A stretch of 58,225 nt of DNA from Bacteroidales bacterium. GTDB taxonomy: Bacteria > Bacteroidota > Bacteroidia > Bacteroidales > F082. The stretch is taken from contig JAKIVD010000024.1 in the NCBI GenBank assembly GCA_021647205.1, positions 1 through 58,225 of the forward strand. Reading direction: 5' to 3'. Numbering within the stretch: the stretch's first letter is position 1; every line of letters starts with the position of its first letter. The notes under the pieces are model-generated. The model did not search any database. It saw nothing but the letters and a program-made list of their open reading frames with translations, and had not been told where the DNA came from. The position numbers and the translations under genes were made by a program. This document shows, in pieces, positions 34,368 to 43,311 of this stretch.

Positions 34368-36378
34368 ATTCTATCCCGTCAACCAAATCCCCGTTCACTA
34401 AATTAGGAAGGGTTACCTGAAGGGCCGGGTTTTGCTCCATGGCCCTTTTAATGGCAAAGATGGCACCTTCATTACGTGCCCACCCCCTGCGCGAGATGCC
34501 ATTGTTCACATCCCAAAACAGCATGGATTGTAAGCGGCGTTCTGCTTCTTGACTGCCGTCAAGCAACATGCCGAAACCCCCGTTGATTACTTCGCCCCAG
34601 CCCACACCGCCGCCATTGTGAATGGACACCCAGGTGGCACCGCGAAACGCATCCCCGATGACATTTTGGATGGCCATGTCGGCAGTAAACGAAGATCCGT
34701 CATAAATATTTGAAGTTTCCCGAAAGGGGGAATCCGTCCCGGAAACATCATGGTGGTCGCGTCCCAAAACAATAGGTGCAGATATTTTCCCTTCCCGGAT
34801 AGCCTTGTTAAATGCCGTGGCAATTCGAATCCTTCCTTCCGAATCGGCATAAAGGATGCGTGCCTGCGAACCGACGACCAGTTTGTTTTCCTGCGCCCCT
34901 TTTATCCACTGGATGTTGTCGGCCATTTGACTTTGGATTTTTTTCGGCGAAGCCTTTTTAAGTTCTTCAAGCACATCGGAGGCGATTTTGTCCGTTACCT
35001 CCAAATCTTCCGGATTTCCGGAAGTACAGACCCACCTGAACGGGCCAAAGCCAAAGTCGAAAAACATGGGCCCCATGATGTCCTGTACGTAGGAAGGGTA
35101 CTTAAAGGTCTTTCCATCGGTTGCCATCACGTCGGCACCGGCCCTGGAGGCTTCCAACAGGAACGCATTTCCATAATCGAAGAAATAGGTTCCTTTAGCC
35201 GTATGTTTATTAATGGCAGCGGCATGACGGCGTAAACTTTCCCGGACTTTCTCCTTAAACAAATCGGGTTGTTCCGCCATCAATTTGTTCGAGTCTTCGT
35301 AGCTGAGCCCTGCCGGGTAGTAACCACCGGCCCAGGGATTGTGTAGGGAAGTCTGGTCGGAACCCAGGTCAATATGCATGTTTTCCTCGTCAAACTTTTC
35401 CCATACCTCCACAATATTGCCATCGAAGGCAATGGAGACTACCTCCTTGTTGGCTTTGGCCTGTTTCACACGGACGACCAGTTCATCCAAACCACTAATT
35501 ACCTCATCCACCCAGCCTTGCTCGTGGCGTTTGCGTGTTGCCGCCCGGTTTACCTCGGCCGTTACCGAAATCACACCGGCAATGTTGGCTGCCTTGGGCT
35601 GGGCGCCCGACATACCACCCAGCCCCGAAGTAACAAACAGTTTCCCTTCAAAGGGGTTTTCGCCTGCTTTTGCAATTTTCCTTGCCGCATTCATTACCGT
35701 AATCGTCGTCCCGTGCACGATGCCTTGAGGGCCGATGTACATGAAGGAACCGGCAGTCATTTGCCCGTATTGCGATACGCCGAGTGCGTTCATCCTTTCC
35801 CAGTCATCCTGGGCCGAATAGTTGGGGATGACCATGCCGTTGGTCACGACCACCCGGGGGGCATCTTTGTGCGAAGGGAACAATCCCATCGGGTGCCCCG
35901 AATACATAGCCAGGGTTTGTTCATCCGTCATTGTTGCGAGGTACCGCATGGTGAGCAGGTATTGCGCCCAGTTCTGAAAAACAGCGCCATTGCCACCGTA
36001 AGTAACCAACTCGTGGGGGTGTTGGGCCACGGCATAATCCAGGTTGTTCTGTATCATCAGCATAATGGCCGCTGCCTGTTCAGACCGCTGGGGATAATCA
36101 CCGATGGGACGGGCGTACATTTTGTAATCGGGACGGAAACGGTACATATAAATCCGGCCAAACTTCTTCAACTCACCGGCAAACTCTTTCGCCAGCACTT
36201 CGTGGTGTTTTTCCGGAAAATACCTGAGTGCATTTTTAATGGCCAGTTGTTTTTCGGTTTTGGTCAGTATATCTTTTCGCTTGGGCGCATGGCTTACATT
36301 GTCATCGTAAGGTTTAGGTAGCGGCAATTCATCCGGGATACCGGTTAGGATGGCTTTCTTAAACTCATTCAATTCCAT
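34366..36378 (-). CDS. hutU: Urocanate hydratase
   Basis: The 670-residue NAD-dependent enzyme converts urocanate to imidazolonepropionate in histidine breakdown. Typical segments are YGGNGAVFQNWAQY near residue 125, GLGGMSGAQPKAANIAG near 255-270 and the active-site region with CTSGNPEDL near 451. It is longer than the roughly 560-residue proteobacterial form, as is usual for the Bacteroidota type. The other hut genes are not adjacent. A long open frame on the opposite strand is a coding shadow. Confidence 0.95.
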   Translation of the reverse strand: MELNEFKKAILTGIPDELPLPKPYDDNVSHAPKRKDILTKTEKQLAIKNALRYFPEKHHEVLAKEFAGELKKFGRIYMYRFRPDYKMYARPIGDYPQRSEQAAAIMLMIQNNLDYAVAQHPHELVTYGGNGAVFQNWAQYLLTMRYLATMTDEQTLAMYSGHPMGLFPSHKDAPRVVVTNGMVIPNYSAQDDWERMNALGVSQYGQMTAGSFMYIGPQGIVHGTTITVMNAARKIAKAGENPFEGKLFVTSGLGGMSGAQPKAANIAGVISVTAEVNRAATRKRHEQGWVDEVISGLDELVVRVKQAKANKEVVSIAFDGNIVEVWEKFDEENMHIDLGSDQTSLHNPWAGGYYPAGLSYEDSNKLMAEQPDLFKEKVRESLRRHAAAINKHTAKGTYFFDYGNAFLLEASRAGADVMATDGKTFKYPSYVQDIMGPMFFDFGFGPFRWVCTSGNPEDLEVTDKIASDVLEELKKASPKKIQSQMADNIQWIKGAQENKLVVGSQARILYADSEGRIRIATAFNKAIREGKISAPIVLGRDHHDVSGTDSPFRETSNIYDGSSFTADMAIQNVIGDAFRGATWVSIHNGGGVGWGEVINGGFGMLLDGSQEAERRLQSMLFWDVNNGISRRGWARNEGAIFAIKRAMEQNPALQVTLPNLVNGDLVDGIE

Positions 36379-36402
36379 GGTAATGGCTTTAAATTAGGGA
36401 AG

Positions 36403-36410
36403 CAAAATTA
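36403..36410 (-). promoter_or_regulatory. -7 promoter element for hutU
   Basis: The minus strand reads TAATTTTG (TAnnTTTG), 24 bases before the hutU start. Confidence 0.6.
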
Positions 36411-36442
36411 GGATAAAAAACGGGTTTTTTTCAGCGGGCGGG

Positions 36443-37048
36443 CTAAATTCGTTCGCGCGAATCCTGAAGTATGTTGTAGAGAAACTCGCGGGCGCGGAAC
36501 AACTGGGCTTTGACAGTTCCGAGCGGGATGTCCAGCTCGTTAACAATCTCTTCGTACGTGTATTCTTTGAAATAGCGCAACTCGATAAGCCTTTTGTAAT
36601 GTGGTTTGAGGCGGTGAACCAGGTTTTGCATGGTGTCAATTTTCTGTTCCCTGATAAAAACCTCTTCGGGGTCGAGGTTGCCGTCCGGTACCTGCTGGAC
36701 AATATCCGTGTTGTTGTTCTCACCAATGGGGTTGACAGACTGGAGCCCTTTGTTTTTCTTCCGCATAAAATCGATGCAGTTGTTGGAAGCAATCTTAAAC
36801 AACCAGGTGCTGAACGCGTATTTCGGTGTGTATTGATCGAGGTTTTTAAATGCTTTCCCAAAGGCTTCAATGGTCAGGTCATCCGCATCATGCGGATTTT
36901 GTGTCATCTTCAACATCATAAAATAAAGGGAATCACGGTAGAAGCTCAGCAAATCGGCATAGGCCTGCTGATCACTGCTTTTGAGCGCGCGATTAATCAG
37001 CTCAAAATCACGTTGTCCCTTTTCTGTTAACTGGCTACTTACTTCCAT
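36443..37048 (-). CDS. ECF-family RNA polymerase sigma factor
   Basis: The 201-residue protein has a sigma-70 region 2 (DADDLTIEAFGKAFKNLDQY, then FSTWLFKIASNNCIDFMR) and region 4 (LRYFKEYTYEEIVNELDIPLG and TVKAQLFRAR). It lacks regions 1 and 3, so it is an extracytoplasmic-function sigma factor. No anti-sigma gene is adjacent. Its start overlaps the end of the upstream glycosyltransferase by ten bases, implying co-transcription. Regulon unknown. Confidence 0.92.
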   Translation of the reverse strand: MEVSSQLTEKGQRDFELINRALKSSDQQAYADLLSFYRDSLYFMMLKMTQNPHDADDLTIEAFGKAFKNLDQYTPKYAFSTWLFKIASNNCIDFMRKKNKGLQSVNPIGENNNTDIVQQVPDGNLDPEEVFIREQKIDTMQNLVHRLKPHYKRLIELRYFKEYTYEEIVNELDIPLGTVKAQLFRAREFLYNILQDSRERI

Positions 37049-38178
37049 CTAATCTGTTTGCTGAATACCCCTGCAAATACAAGCATGGGGATTAAAAGCA
37101 CGTAAAACAATTCCGACACTAGCGAAAATAGGTATAAATGTTTCTCTTGAAATTTGTCAAGTATTTTTTTATTAACAATGGATTGCGTAAAAAAACGGAG
37201 AAGGAGCAAGCCGAGAATGAACCACGGAAACACTTGTATAGCAAGAAGTAAAGCCCCGAGAAAATAAAAAAGCAATTGTGAAAAACCGAAGGTTCCCAAC
37301 AATATTTTGAATTTGAACTTATAGTTTTTTCCCGTCGTCAGATGCCTTCGTTTTTGTCGTATCCATTCGCCAAAGCTTTGTTTGGGGGCCGAATAGGAGA
37401 AACTTTCTTTCTGAAGGGCAATTTTTGTATTCCGTTTATTCGCCACCTGGTTTATAAACAAGTCGTCGTCTCCGGATGCTATCTGGTAGTGTGAAGTAAA
37501 GCCTTTGTTACGAAAAAACATACTGCGCCTGTAGGACAAATTCCGGCCAACACCCATATACGGCATCCCGATTAAAGCAAAGGAGAGATATTGCATGGCC
37601 ACCACAAAAGTGTCGTAGCGGATGAACCGGTTTAGCAAGCCCTTTTCCGAGATGTAAGGGCCGTAGCCCAGCACCAGTTCGGTATCGTCAGCATAGTTCC
37701 CTGCCATGGCACGTATCCAGTTTTTGCTCAATGGTTTGCAATCGGCATCGGTCAACAGCAGCACATCGTTTTTGGCCGATTTAATGCCGATGGACAAGGG
37801 GAACTTTTTGCCATGAAAAAAGTTCAGTTCCTTTTCGATGTGTACCACCTTCAGTTTCGGGTATTTCGACTGGTATTCCTTCAACAGCACTGCTGATTCG
37901 TCGGTTGAGGCGTGGTTGACCACCACCACTTCAAAATCAGGATAATCCTGTTCGAGTATGGCCGGAAGGTTTTCCTGCAGGTTGTAATACTCATTCCGCG
38001 CAGCAATAATAACCGAAACCGGTGGCCTGGGAAGGTTGTTTAAGACAGGAATTTTGATGAAAGCCAGCCTGCCAAAAATAAGCCAGTAATAGACCAGTTG
38101 AATGAGTGCCGAAACAGTGAACAAGCCCAGTAAAACCAGCTCAATAACAGTAAGCGACTGAAGAATGGAAAGGTTCAC
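37039..38178 (-). CDS. Membrane family 2 glycosyltransferase
   Basis: The protein has an N-terminal membrane segment, a GT2 domain (PPVSVIIAARNEYYNLQ, then LLLTDADCKP with the metal-binding DAD and a QxxRW-like stretch WIRQKRRHLTTG) and two C-terminal membrane segments. This fits a processive-type or lipid-linked glycosyltransferase. The longest frame starts at 38235, but a TAnnTTTG promoter at 38201-38208 lies inside it. The first in-frame start after it is GTG at 38178, giving 379 residues. The three-codon reading frame ATG CAA CAG TGA overlaps this GTG. The start is uncertain. Confidence 0.82.
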   Translation of the reverse strand: MNLSILQSLTVIELVLLGLFTVSALIQLVYYWLIFGRLAFIKIPVLNNLPRPPVSVIIAARNEYYNLQENLPAILEQDYPDFEVVVVNHASTDESAVLLKEYQSKYPKLKVVHIEKELNFFHGKKFPLSIGIKSAKNDVLLLTDADCKPLSKNWIRAMAGNYADDTELVLGYGPYISEKGLLNRFIRYDTFVVAMQYLSFALIGMPYMGVGRNLSYRRSMFFRNKGFTSHYQIASGDDDLFINQVANKRNTKIALQKESFSYSAPKQSFGEWIRQKRRHLTTGKNYKFKFKILLGTFGFSQLLFYFLGALLLAIQVFPWFILGLLLLRFFTQSIVNKKILDKFQEKHLYLFSLVSELFYVLLIPMLVFAGVFSKQIRWK

Positions 38179-38200
38179 TGTTGCATATTTTTTGTGGTTG

Positions 38201-38208
38201 CAAAAGTA
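38201..38208 (-). promoter_or_regulatory. -7 promoter element for glycosyltransferase and sigma factor
   Basis: The minus strand reads TACTTTTG, 23 bases before the GTG at 38178. Confidence 0.6.
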
Positions 38209-38433
38209 GAAAGTTAAAGCCATTAAATGTAACACTGCCGGTACTTTTGTTTAAAAAAGCCGGTGATTGGGCTTGAACCTTTACGGCAGTATAAAAATAG
38301 CTTTTGTTCGCGGCACAACTGCGCACGAGGGGCGGGCCCCGGGGATTCCCGTAATTTTTTGGAGAGATTGATTCCCTTCCCTTGGGGAGGAGTCATTCTC
38401 CCCCATGCCCCGGGTTTAAGTTCACCTAATCCT

Positions 38434-38441
38434 TATCTTTG
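38434..38441 (+). promoter_or_regulatory. -7 promoter element for tgt
   Basis: TATCTTTG lies 20 bases before the ATG at 38461 and excludes the longer frame from 38263. Confidence 0.65.
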
Positions 38442-38460
38442 CCGAAATTTAAAAAACAGC

Positions 38461-39591
38461 ATGCAATTCCGCTTGTTAAAAACAGACGCCAAATCCGCTG
38501 CCCGGGCGGCTGAACTCACTACCGGCCATGGTAAAGTTGAGACACCGATTTTTATGCCAGTCGGGACGCTGGGTTCGGTCAAAGGCATTCATGTTAAAGA
38601 TGTCCGCAATGACATCAATGCTGATATTATCCTGGGGAATACTTATCATTTGTATTTGCGTCCTGGTACTGAAATTATTGAACGGGCCGGCGGCCTGCAT
38701 AAATTTAATGGCTGGGACAGGCCCATTTTAACCGACAGTGGGGGTTACCAGGTTTATTCACTAAGCCATCGCCGGAAACTGGATGAAAGCGGTGTGCTGT
38801 TTCAGTCGCACATCGACGGTTCGCGGCATCATTTTTCTCCTGAAGGTGTCATGGATATTCAACGGGCAATAGGTGCCGACATCGTCATGGCCTTTGACGA
38901 GTGTACGCCCTATCCCTGCGAATACGGGTATGCCAAAAAGTCGCTGGAATACACCCACCAGTGGCTCGGAAGGTGCATTGAACGATTTAAGGAAACGCCT
39001 GAAAAATATGCTTATCACCAAAGTCTTTTTCCCATCGTCCAGGGCAGTACTTTTCGTAATTTGCGCCGGCAGTCGGCGGAAGAGATTGCCTCGAAAGGGG
39101 CAGAAGGCAACGCCATCGGCGGCCTGTCGGTTGGGGAACCCCACGAAATGATGTACGAAATGACCGAATTGGTTTGCAGCATACTCCCAAAGGATAAACC
39201 GCGTTATTTAATGGGTGTGGGCACACCGGCCAACATCCTGGAAAGTATCGCGCTCGGGGTGGACATGTTCGACTGTGTGATGCCGACACGAAACGGAAGA
39301 AACGGCATGCTTTTTACGAAAAACGGAATCATCAATATCAAAAACAAAAAGTGGGAAAACGATTTCAGCCCCATTGATGAAGCAGGTGATTCTTTTGTTG
39401 ATCACCAGTACAGCAAAGCCTACCTCCGGCATTTGTTCGTGGCAAAAGAAATGCTGGGGGCCATGATTGCCAGCCAGCATAACCTGGCCTTTTACCTGTG
39501 GCTTGTGCGCGAAGCACGGCATCAGATTCTTTCCGGAAGTTTTACACAATGGAAAAACGGGATGGTCGAAAATGTTGCCCGGCGATTGTAA
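38461..39591 (+). CDS. tgt: Queuine tRNA-ribosyltransferase
   Basis: The 376-residue enzyme inserts the queuosine precursor preQ1 at the wobble guanine of GUN-anticodon tRNAs. Recognisable segments are TPIFMPVGTLGSVKG, LGNTYHLYLRPG, the catalytic DSGGYQVYSL, GIVQG-like PIVQGS, AIGGLSVGE and FDCVMPTRNGRNG. The zinc site near the C terminus is altered: where most enzymes have CxCxxC, this protein reads WENDFSPIDEAG. It is followed after 23 bases by an LptF/LptG permease. Confidence 0.93.
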   Translation: MQFRLLKTDAKSAARAAELTTGHGKVETPIFMPVGTLGSVKGIHVKDVRNDINADIILGNTYHLYLRPGTEIIERAGGLHKFNGWDRPILTDSGGYQVYSLSHRRKLDESGVLFQSHIDGSRHHFSPEGVMDIQRAIGADIVMAFDECTPYPCEYGYAKKSLEYTHQWLGRCIERFKETPEKYAYHQSLFPIVQGSTFRNLRRQSAEEIASKGAEGNAIGGLSVGEPHEMMYEMTELVCSILPKDKPRYLMGVGTPANILESIALGVDMFDCVMPTRNGRNGMLFTKNGIINIKNKKWENDFSPIDEAGDSFVDHQYSKAYLRHLFVAKEMLGAMIASQHNLAFYLWLVREARHQILSGSFTQWKNGMVENVARRL

Positions 39592-39614
39592 CTGAAAAGT
39601 ACAGAAGTTGTAGC

Positions 39615-40691
39615 ATGAAGATAATTGACACGTACATCATCAAGAAATTCCTTGGCACTTTTGTCTATGCCATCAGTTTGCTGATTATGATTGTCATTGT
39701 TTTCGATGTGTCGGAAAATATTGATCGTTTCATCGAAAACGAAGCCCCGCTCAGGGCCATCGTATTTGATTACTACCTGAATTTTATCCCCCATTTTATT
39801 AACCTTTTTATTTATCTTTTCACCTTTATTTCTGTCATCTTCTTTACTTCCAAGATGGCCGGCGATACCGAAATCATTGCCATTTTAAGCAGTGGGATAA
39901 GCTTTCGCAGGTTGTTGTTTCCATATCTGATAGCTGCCATTATACTTGCGGTTTTTTCATTTTATCTCGGTAACTTTCTCATCCCGAAGACCAACCATAC
40001 CCGCCGGCTTTTCAAGAATACTTACATGGAGAAGCTAACCAAGGACAACGACAAAAACATCCATCTGCAGATTTCCCCCGGTACTTTTGTTTACGTGGAG
40101 ACCTACAACAGCGACTACCAGGTCGGGTATAAATTTTCTCTCGAAAAATTCAGCGGGCAGCAATTGGTTTATAAATTAATGGCCGACCGCATAAGCTGGG
40201 ACACGGCCACCAGCAAATGGCGGTTGCGGAATTATTATATCAGGACGTTCGACAGCAGTGGGCAACATATTGTCAAAGGCCTCGAAATGGACACTTCGCT
40301 GGTCATAAAAAAAACGGACCTCTACAAAGTAAAAGAAGACTTTGAGGAGATGAATATGTACGAATTGAACGAATACATTACTGCCGAAAAACGCAAAGGG
40401 TCAATCGCCTACAAGAAATACGAGATTGAGAAGCACAAACGGCTGGCCGGCCCAATGGCTGTTATTATCCTTACCTTTATTGGTGTTGCCCTGTCGAGCC
40501 GGAAAGTGCGCGGGGGCATCGGTATGCACCTTGGGGTTGGTATTGCTTTGACGTTTTCTTACATTCTGCTGTTGCAGGTGTCAACGGTATTTTCTGCTTC
40601 GGGCAGTCTCCACCCGGCCCTGGCTGCCTGGATTCCCAATATAATTTACTTTTTTATCGGTCTGTACCTTCTGAAAAAAGCACCGAAATAG
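39615..40691 (+). CDS. LptF/LptG family LPS export permease
   Basis: The 358-residue YjgP/YjgQ protein has membrane helices at both ends (VYAISLLIMIVIVFDVSENI, FINLFIYLFTFISVIFF and three C-terminal helices) around a periplasmic beta-jellyroll domain of about 170 residues. This is the LptF/LptG layout that, with LptB ATPase, pulls lipopolysaccharide from the inner membrane. Which of the two it is cannot be decided here. It is probably co-transcribed with tgt. Confidence 0.9.
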   Translation: MKIIDTYIIKKFLGTFVYAISLLIMIVIVFDVSENIDRFIENEAPLRAIVFDYYLNFIPHFINLFIYLFTFISVIFFTSKMAGDTEIIAILSSGISFRRLLFPYLIAAIILAVFSFYLGNFLIPKTNHTRRLFKNTYMEKLTKDNDKNIHLQISPGTFVYVETYNSDYQVGYKFSLEKFSGQQLVYKLMADRISWDTATSKWRLRNYYIRTFDSSGQHIVKGLEMDTSLVIKKTDLYKVKEDFEEMNMYELNEYITAEKRKGSIAYKKYEIEKHKRLAGPMAVIILTFIGVALSSRKVRGGIGMHLGVGIALTFSYILLLQVSTVFSASGSLHPALAAWIPNIIYFFIGLYLLKKAPK

Positions 40692-40773
40692 TGAAGGGGT
40701 TGTTGTTGGTTAATTGTTAATAGCTGAGCAACCTGCCCCCTGCCCCCTGTAAACCTGTAACCATGCCCCCTCC

Positions 40774-41769
40774 TCAGGGCTTGTACCCCGATTCGTGTAA
40801 AATCTTTTGCGAATCGTTTAGTTGGAGCAATTGTTCAAGCGAAGTATCCGGATGGCGGGTGATGTAGCTGTGCATAATCTGCCATCCGATATAAATACCC
40901 AGCCGTGAAGGGGACTGGTTGGAGAAACCCGTCGTAAACGGGCCGTCCTGTATCAGGTTCGACTGGGTCTGGTAATCGGTGGTGTAAAGCAATTGGTTGC
41001 CCACCAGGAAAGCCCAGATGTTTGCTTCATTTTGTCGTGCCCATTCCAGTTTCTTTGCCGGATAACATATTTTCAAACTGTCAGGTATTTGTGGCAAAAC
41101 GGCATCAAGGTACAACAACAATTTGCCGCCGTCTATCATGCGGTCGAGCAGCGTGCGTTGTTTGTAGTCGGGTGCCAGGTCTTTAAAATACAAGGCCTTC
41201 ATTATATCCACCGGCAGGTTGGCCGGCCCCATACACCTGATTTTATATTTTGGAAGCCCCAATCTCCGGTAAAGCGGAAAATCGTGCCCGAGGTAAATGT
41301 CAAGTGCAACAATAAATGCCGAATCTGTTTTTAATACGGGCATTTCAAAATACATATCGGAGATGTAAGTGTAAATGGAAGGCAGGTTTTTATCGGGGAA
41401 AAAATAGCGGTAACGGCTGAAGGCATCTGATAATTGTGCTTCCGTCCCATTCAGGTCAGGGAATACTTCGATGGTCTTTTTGTAGATGGTAATGAGTTGG
41501 GTATCACTTACAAAATCGTAAATCTGCCTGACATTCAGGCTGTCATCAAAATCAGTGCCGAGAAAGAGCCGGAACTCATTTTGAATCATTTCCAATCCTG
41601 CTTGTAAATCGGAAGTGTCCAGCTCAAACAGGGCTTTTCCGTAGCGGTGGATTTTCAGGTCAACAGCGGGTAGTTCTTCCTTGTCAACCGGGAACCATGT
41701 TTTCTTCCCGTTCTCACAGGCAGTGAGGAATAGAATGCCGATGGCAGCAAAAAAGAAGATGGGTTTCAT
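40774..41769 (-). CDS. gldB: Gliding motility lipoprotein GldB
   Basis: The 331-residue lipoprotein begins MKPIFFFAAIGILFLTAC (lipobox LTAC) and reads through as GldB: VDLKIHRYGKALFELD near residue 36, FRLFLGTDFDD, ALDIYLGHDFPLY near 165 and the C-terminal RLGIYIGWQIMHSYI. GldB is required for gliding and secretion in Flavobacterium. The nadE gene lies about 1.5 kb away, which fits the known loose association of gldB with nadE in this phylum. Confidence 0.88.
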   Translation of the reverse strand: MKPIFFFAAIGILFLTACENGKKTWFPVDKEELPAVDLKIHRYGKALFELDTSDLQAGLEMIQNEFRLFLGTDFDDSLNVRQIYDFVSDTQLITIYKKTIEVFPDLNGTEAQLSDAFSRYRYFFPDKNLPSIYTYISDMYFEMPVLKTDSAFIVALDIYLGHDFPLYRRLGLPKYKIRCMGPANLPVDIMKALYFKDLAPDYKQRTLLDRMIDGGKLLLYLDAVLPQIPDSLKICYPAKKLEWARQNEANIWAFLVGNQLLYTTDYQTQSNLIQDGPFTTGFSNQSPSRLGIYIGWQIMHSYITRHPDTSLEQLLQLNDSQKILHESGYKP

Positions 41770-41821
41770 TTTAAAAAAAGCCGGTTAATATTGAAAAACA
41801 TCGTCATTTGTTAACAGGCCC

Positions 41822-41850
41822 GCCTTACAAAGGCCCGCGTTACAAACGCG
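41822..41850. repeat. Paired short hairpins with TTACAAA core
   Basis: GCCTT-ACA-AAGGC (41822-41834) and GCGTT-ACA-AACGC (41837-41849) are consecutive hairpins sharing the loop, in the gap between gldB and a beta-barrel gene. No terminator T run is present. Confidence 0.6.
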
Positions 41851-41877
41851 CGCCAGTTTGTGTGATTGATTGAGGCA

Positions 41878-42504
41878 CTAAAATATTTTCCAGCCCAATG
41901 TTACCACGAACAAATTGGATTTGGAAGTGACGGTGCTTCCACTAATTGCAAAATCATTCAACACGTTGGAAAGGCCGCCCATGTATTTTATATCGATGGC
42001 AAACATCAATACATCCACACCCACACCGGCGTCCCATTGCCAGGTTACGTTTTTAAAGTCGTCCGGGACGAGAGCATTTTCATAATCATCGGGGTTTCCA
42101 CTTGTGGTATTGATATTTGCATTCATCAAGAAGTTGGCTGCCATTCCGGCAAATAACCTGACGTTTACAACTTCCAGGTTGATAATCCGCCAGCCGATGT
42201 TAACAGGAACCTGAATCGTACTTAATTTAATATCCTGCTCAAGCGGGACAATTCCCCCTTGGATGGAAGGGTACTTAAACACGCTTCCCTGTGTCATCCA
42301 GTTCACTTCGGGTTGTACATAAATCTTTTTCCCCATGCGAACAAACACACCAACTAAAAAGTTGTTTTTCAGACCGTTGGTAATTGAATCTGTGTCGAGT
42401 GTGAGGTTAGAGGCAGAATACCCAATCTGCGGGCCAAAATGAAGCTGGCCGAACATGACGCCTGAAATAAGAAAAGACGCAAATAACAAAGTGATTTTTT
42501 TCAT
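41878..42504 (-). CDS. Outer-membrane beta-barrel protein, PorT-like
   Basis: The 208-residue protein has a signal peptide (to VMFGQ, residue 20) and alternating amphipathic strands (LHFGPQIGYSASNL, IYVQPEVNWMTQG, WQWDAGVGVDVLMF, LFVVTLGWKIF). It ends in an aromatic residue, as barrel proteins do. This fits the outer-membrane beta-barrel family that includes PorT. Function unknown. Confidence 0.75.
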   Translation of the reverse strand: MKKITLLFASFLISGVMFGQLHFGPQIGYSASNLTLDTDSITNGLKNNFLVGVFVRMGKKIYVQPEVNWMTQGSVFKYPSIQGGIVPLEQDIKLSTIQVPVNIGWRIINLEVVNVRLFAGMAANFLMNANINTTSGNPDDYENALVPDDFKNVTWQWDAGVGVDVLMFAIDIKYMGGLSNVLNDFAISGSTVTSKSNLFVVTLGWKIF

Positions 42505-42531
42505 AATAAATTCAGATTGATTTTAAGTTTT

Positions 42532-42539
42532 CAAAAATA
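42532..42539 (-). promoter_or_regulatory. -7 promoter element for the minus-strand barrel gene
   Basis: The minus strand reads TATTTTTG, 27 bases before the start. A plus-strand promoter for the neighbouring barrel gene lies 64 bases away, so the two are divergently transcribed. Confidence 0.6.
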
Positions 42540-42602
42540 CTATTTAATACGGTATCGAATAAAATACCTAACGAATAAGTGGCAGCATTTATTTTGAATG
42601 AC

Positions 42603-42610
42603 TACTTTTG
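42603..42610 (+). promoter_or_regulatory. -7 promoter element for the plus-strand barrel gene
   Basis: TACTTTTG lies 26 bases before the ATG at 42636. Confidence 0.6.
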
Positions 42611-42635
42611 CTGAGACGTACTAAACTTCCGGATA

Positions 42636-43301
42636 ATGAAAAAACTGTTGCCGATTGCCTTTTTTTTTATTGCTTTTTCGCTGCAAGCACAGCACAAAGC
42701 TTTTCAGTTTGGTTTCAAGGGAGGAGCAGATATCGGGTGGTTTAAAACGGACAGCGATGCTTACAAAAATGATGGTGTTGCCTTGGGTGGCTCCTGGGGG
42801 TTTGTTGCCGATTTTTTCCTGATGGAGAATTATTCGTTGACAACAGGTTTCGATCTGCTGTACCTTAACGGCGGGATGACCTTCCCTTCAACTTCGTATG
42901 ACCCCTGGATTCCTGTTGAAGGAACCGTTTTTGATGAGTACCGTACCAAGTACATTCAGTTGCCTGTCATACTGACTATGAAAACCAACAACATCAGGGA
43001 AAGATTCAGGGCCTTCGGGCAAATCGGTTATGGTCTGGGGTTCTTGATCAGTGCAAAACAAGCACACAAGTTTATTTCGGACGAAGGCCTGCTACTGGAA
43101 GAGTCCACCGGGGATTTTGACGGCTTTACCCTGTTAAGGTCTGCGGTAATCATCGGGCTCGGGGTAGAGGTCCCCCTCCACAAATCTACGTATTTAAGAA
43201 CCGGCTTTGAATTCAACAATGCTTTTGTTGACATGGTTAAATCAGAGAGTTTAAAAGCGAGAAACAATTTTGTTTCGTTTAACGCCGCTGTTATTTTTTA
43301 A
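42636..43301 (+). CDS. Outer-membrane beta-barrel protein
   Basis: The 221-residue protein has a signal peptide (MKKLLPIAFFFIAFSLQAQ) and barrel-like strands (FQFGFKGGADIGWF, GSWGFVADFFLMENYSLTTG, YIQLPVILTMKT, FGQIGYGLGFLI), ending FVSFNAAVIF. The KYIQLPVILT strand is characteristic of the PorT-like group. It is followed at ten bases by nadE, so the two may be co-transcribed. Confidence 0.78.
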   Translation: MKKLLPIAFFFIAFSLQAQHKAFQFGFKGGADIGWFKTDSDAYKNDGVALGGSWGFVADFFLMENYSLTTGFDLLYLNGGMTFPSTSYDPWIPVEGTVFDEYRTKYIQLPVILTMKTNNIRERFRAFGQIGYGLGFLISAKQAHKFISDEGLLLEESTGDFDGFTLLRSAVIIGLGVEVPLHKSTYLRTGFEFNNAFVDMVKSESLKARNNFVSFNAAVIF

Positions 43302-43311
43302 ATCAAATGCC

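Noticed and set aside
35374-36321. 315-codon plus-strand frame opposite hutU
   Set aside because: It is a coding shadow of urocanate hydratase, which is fully conserved on the other strand.
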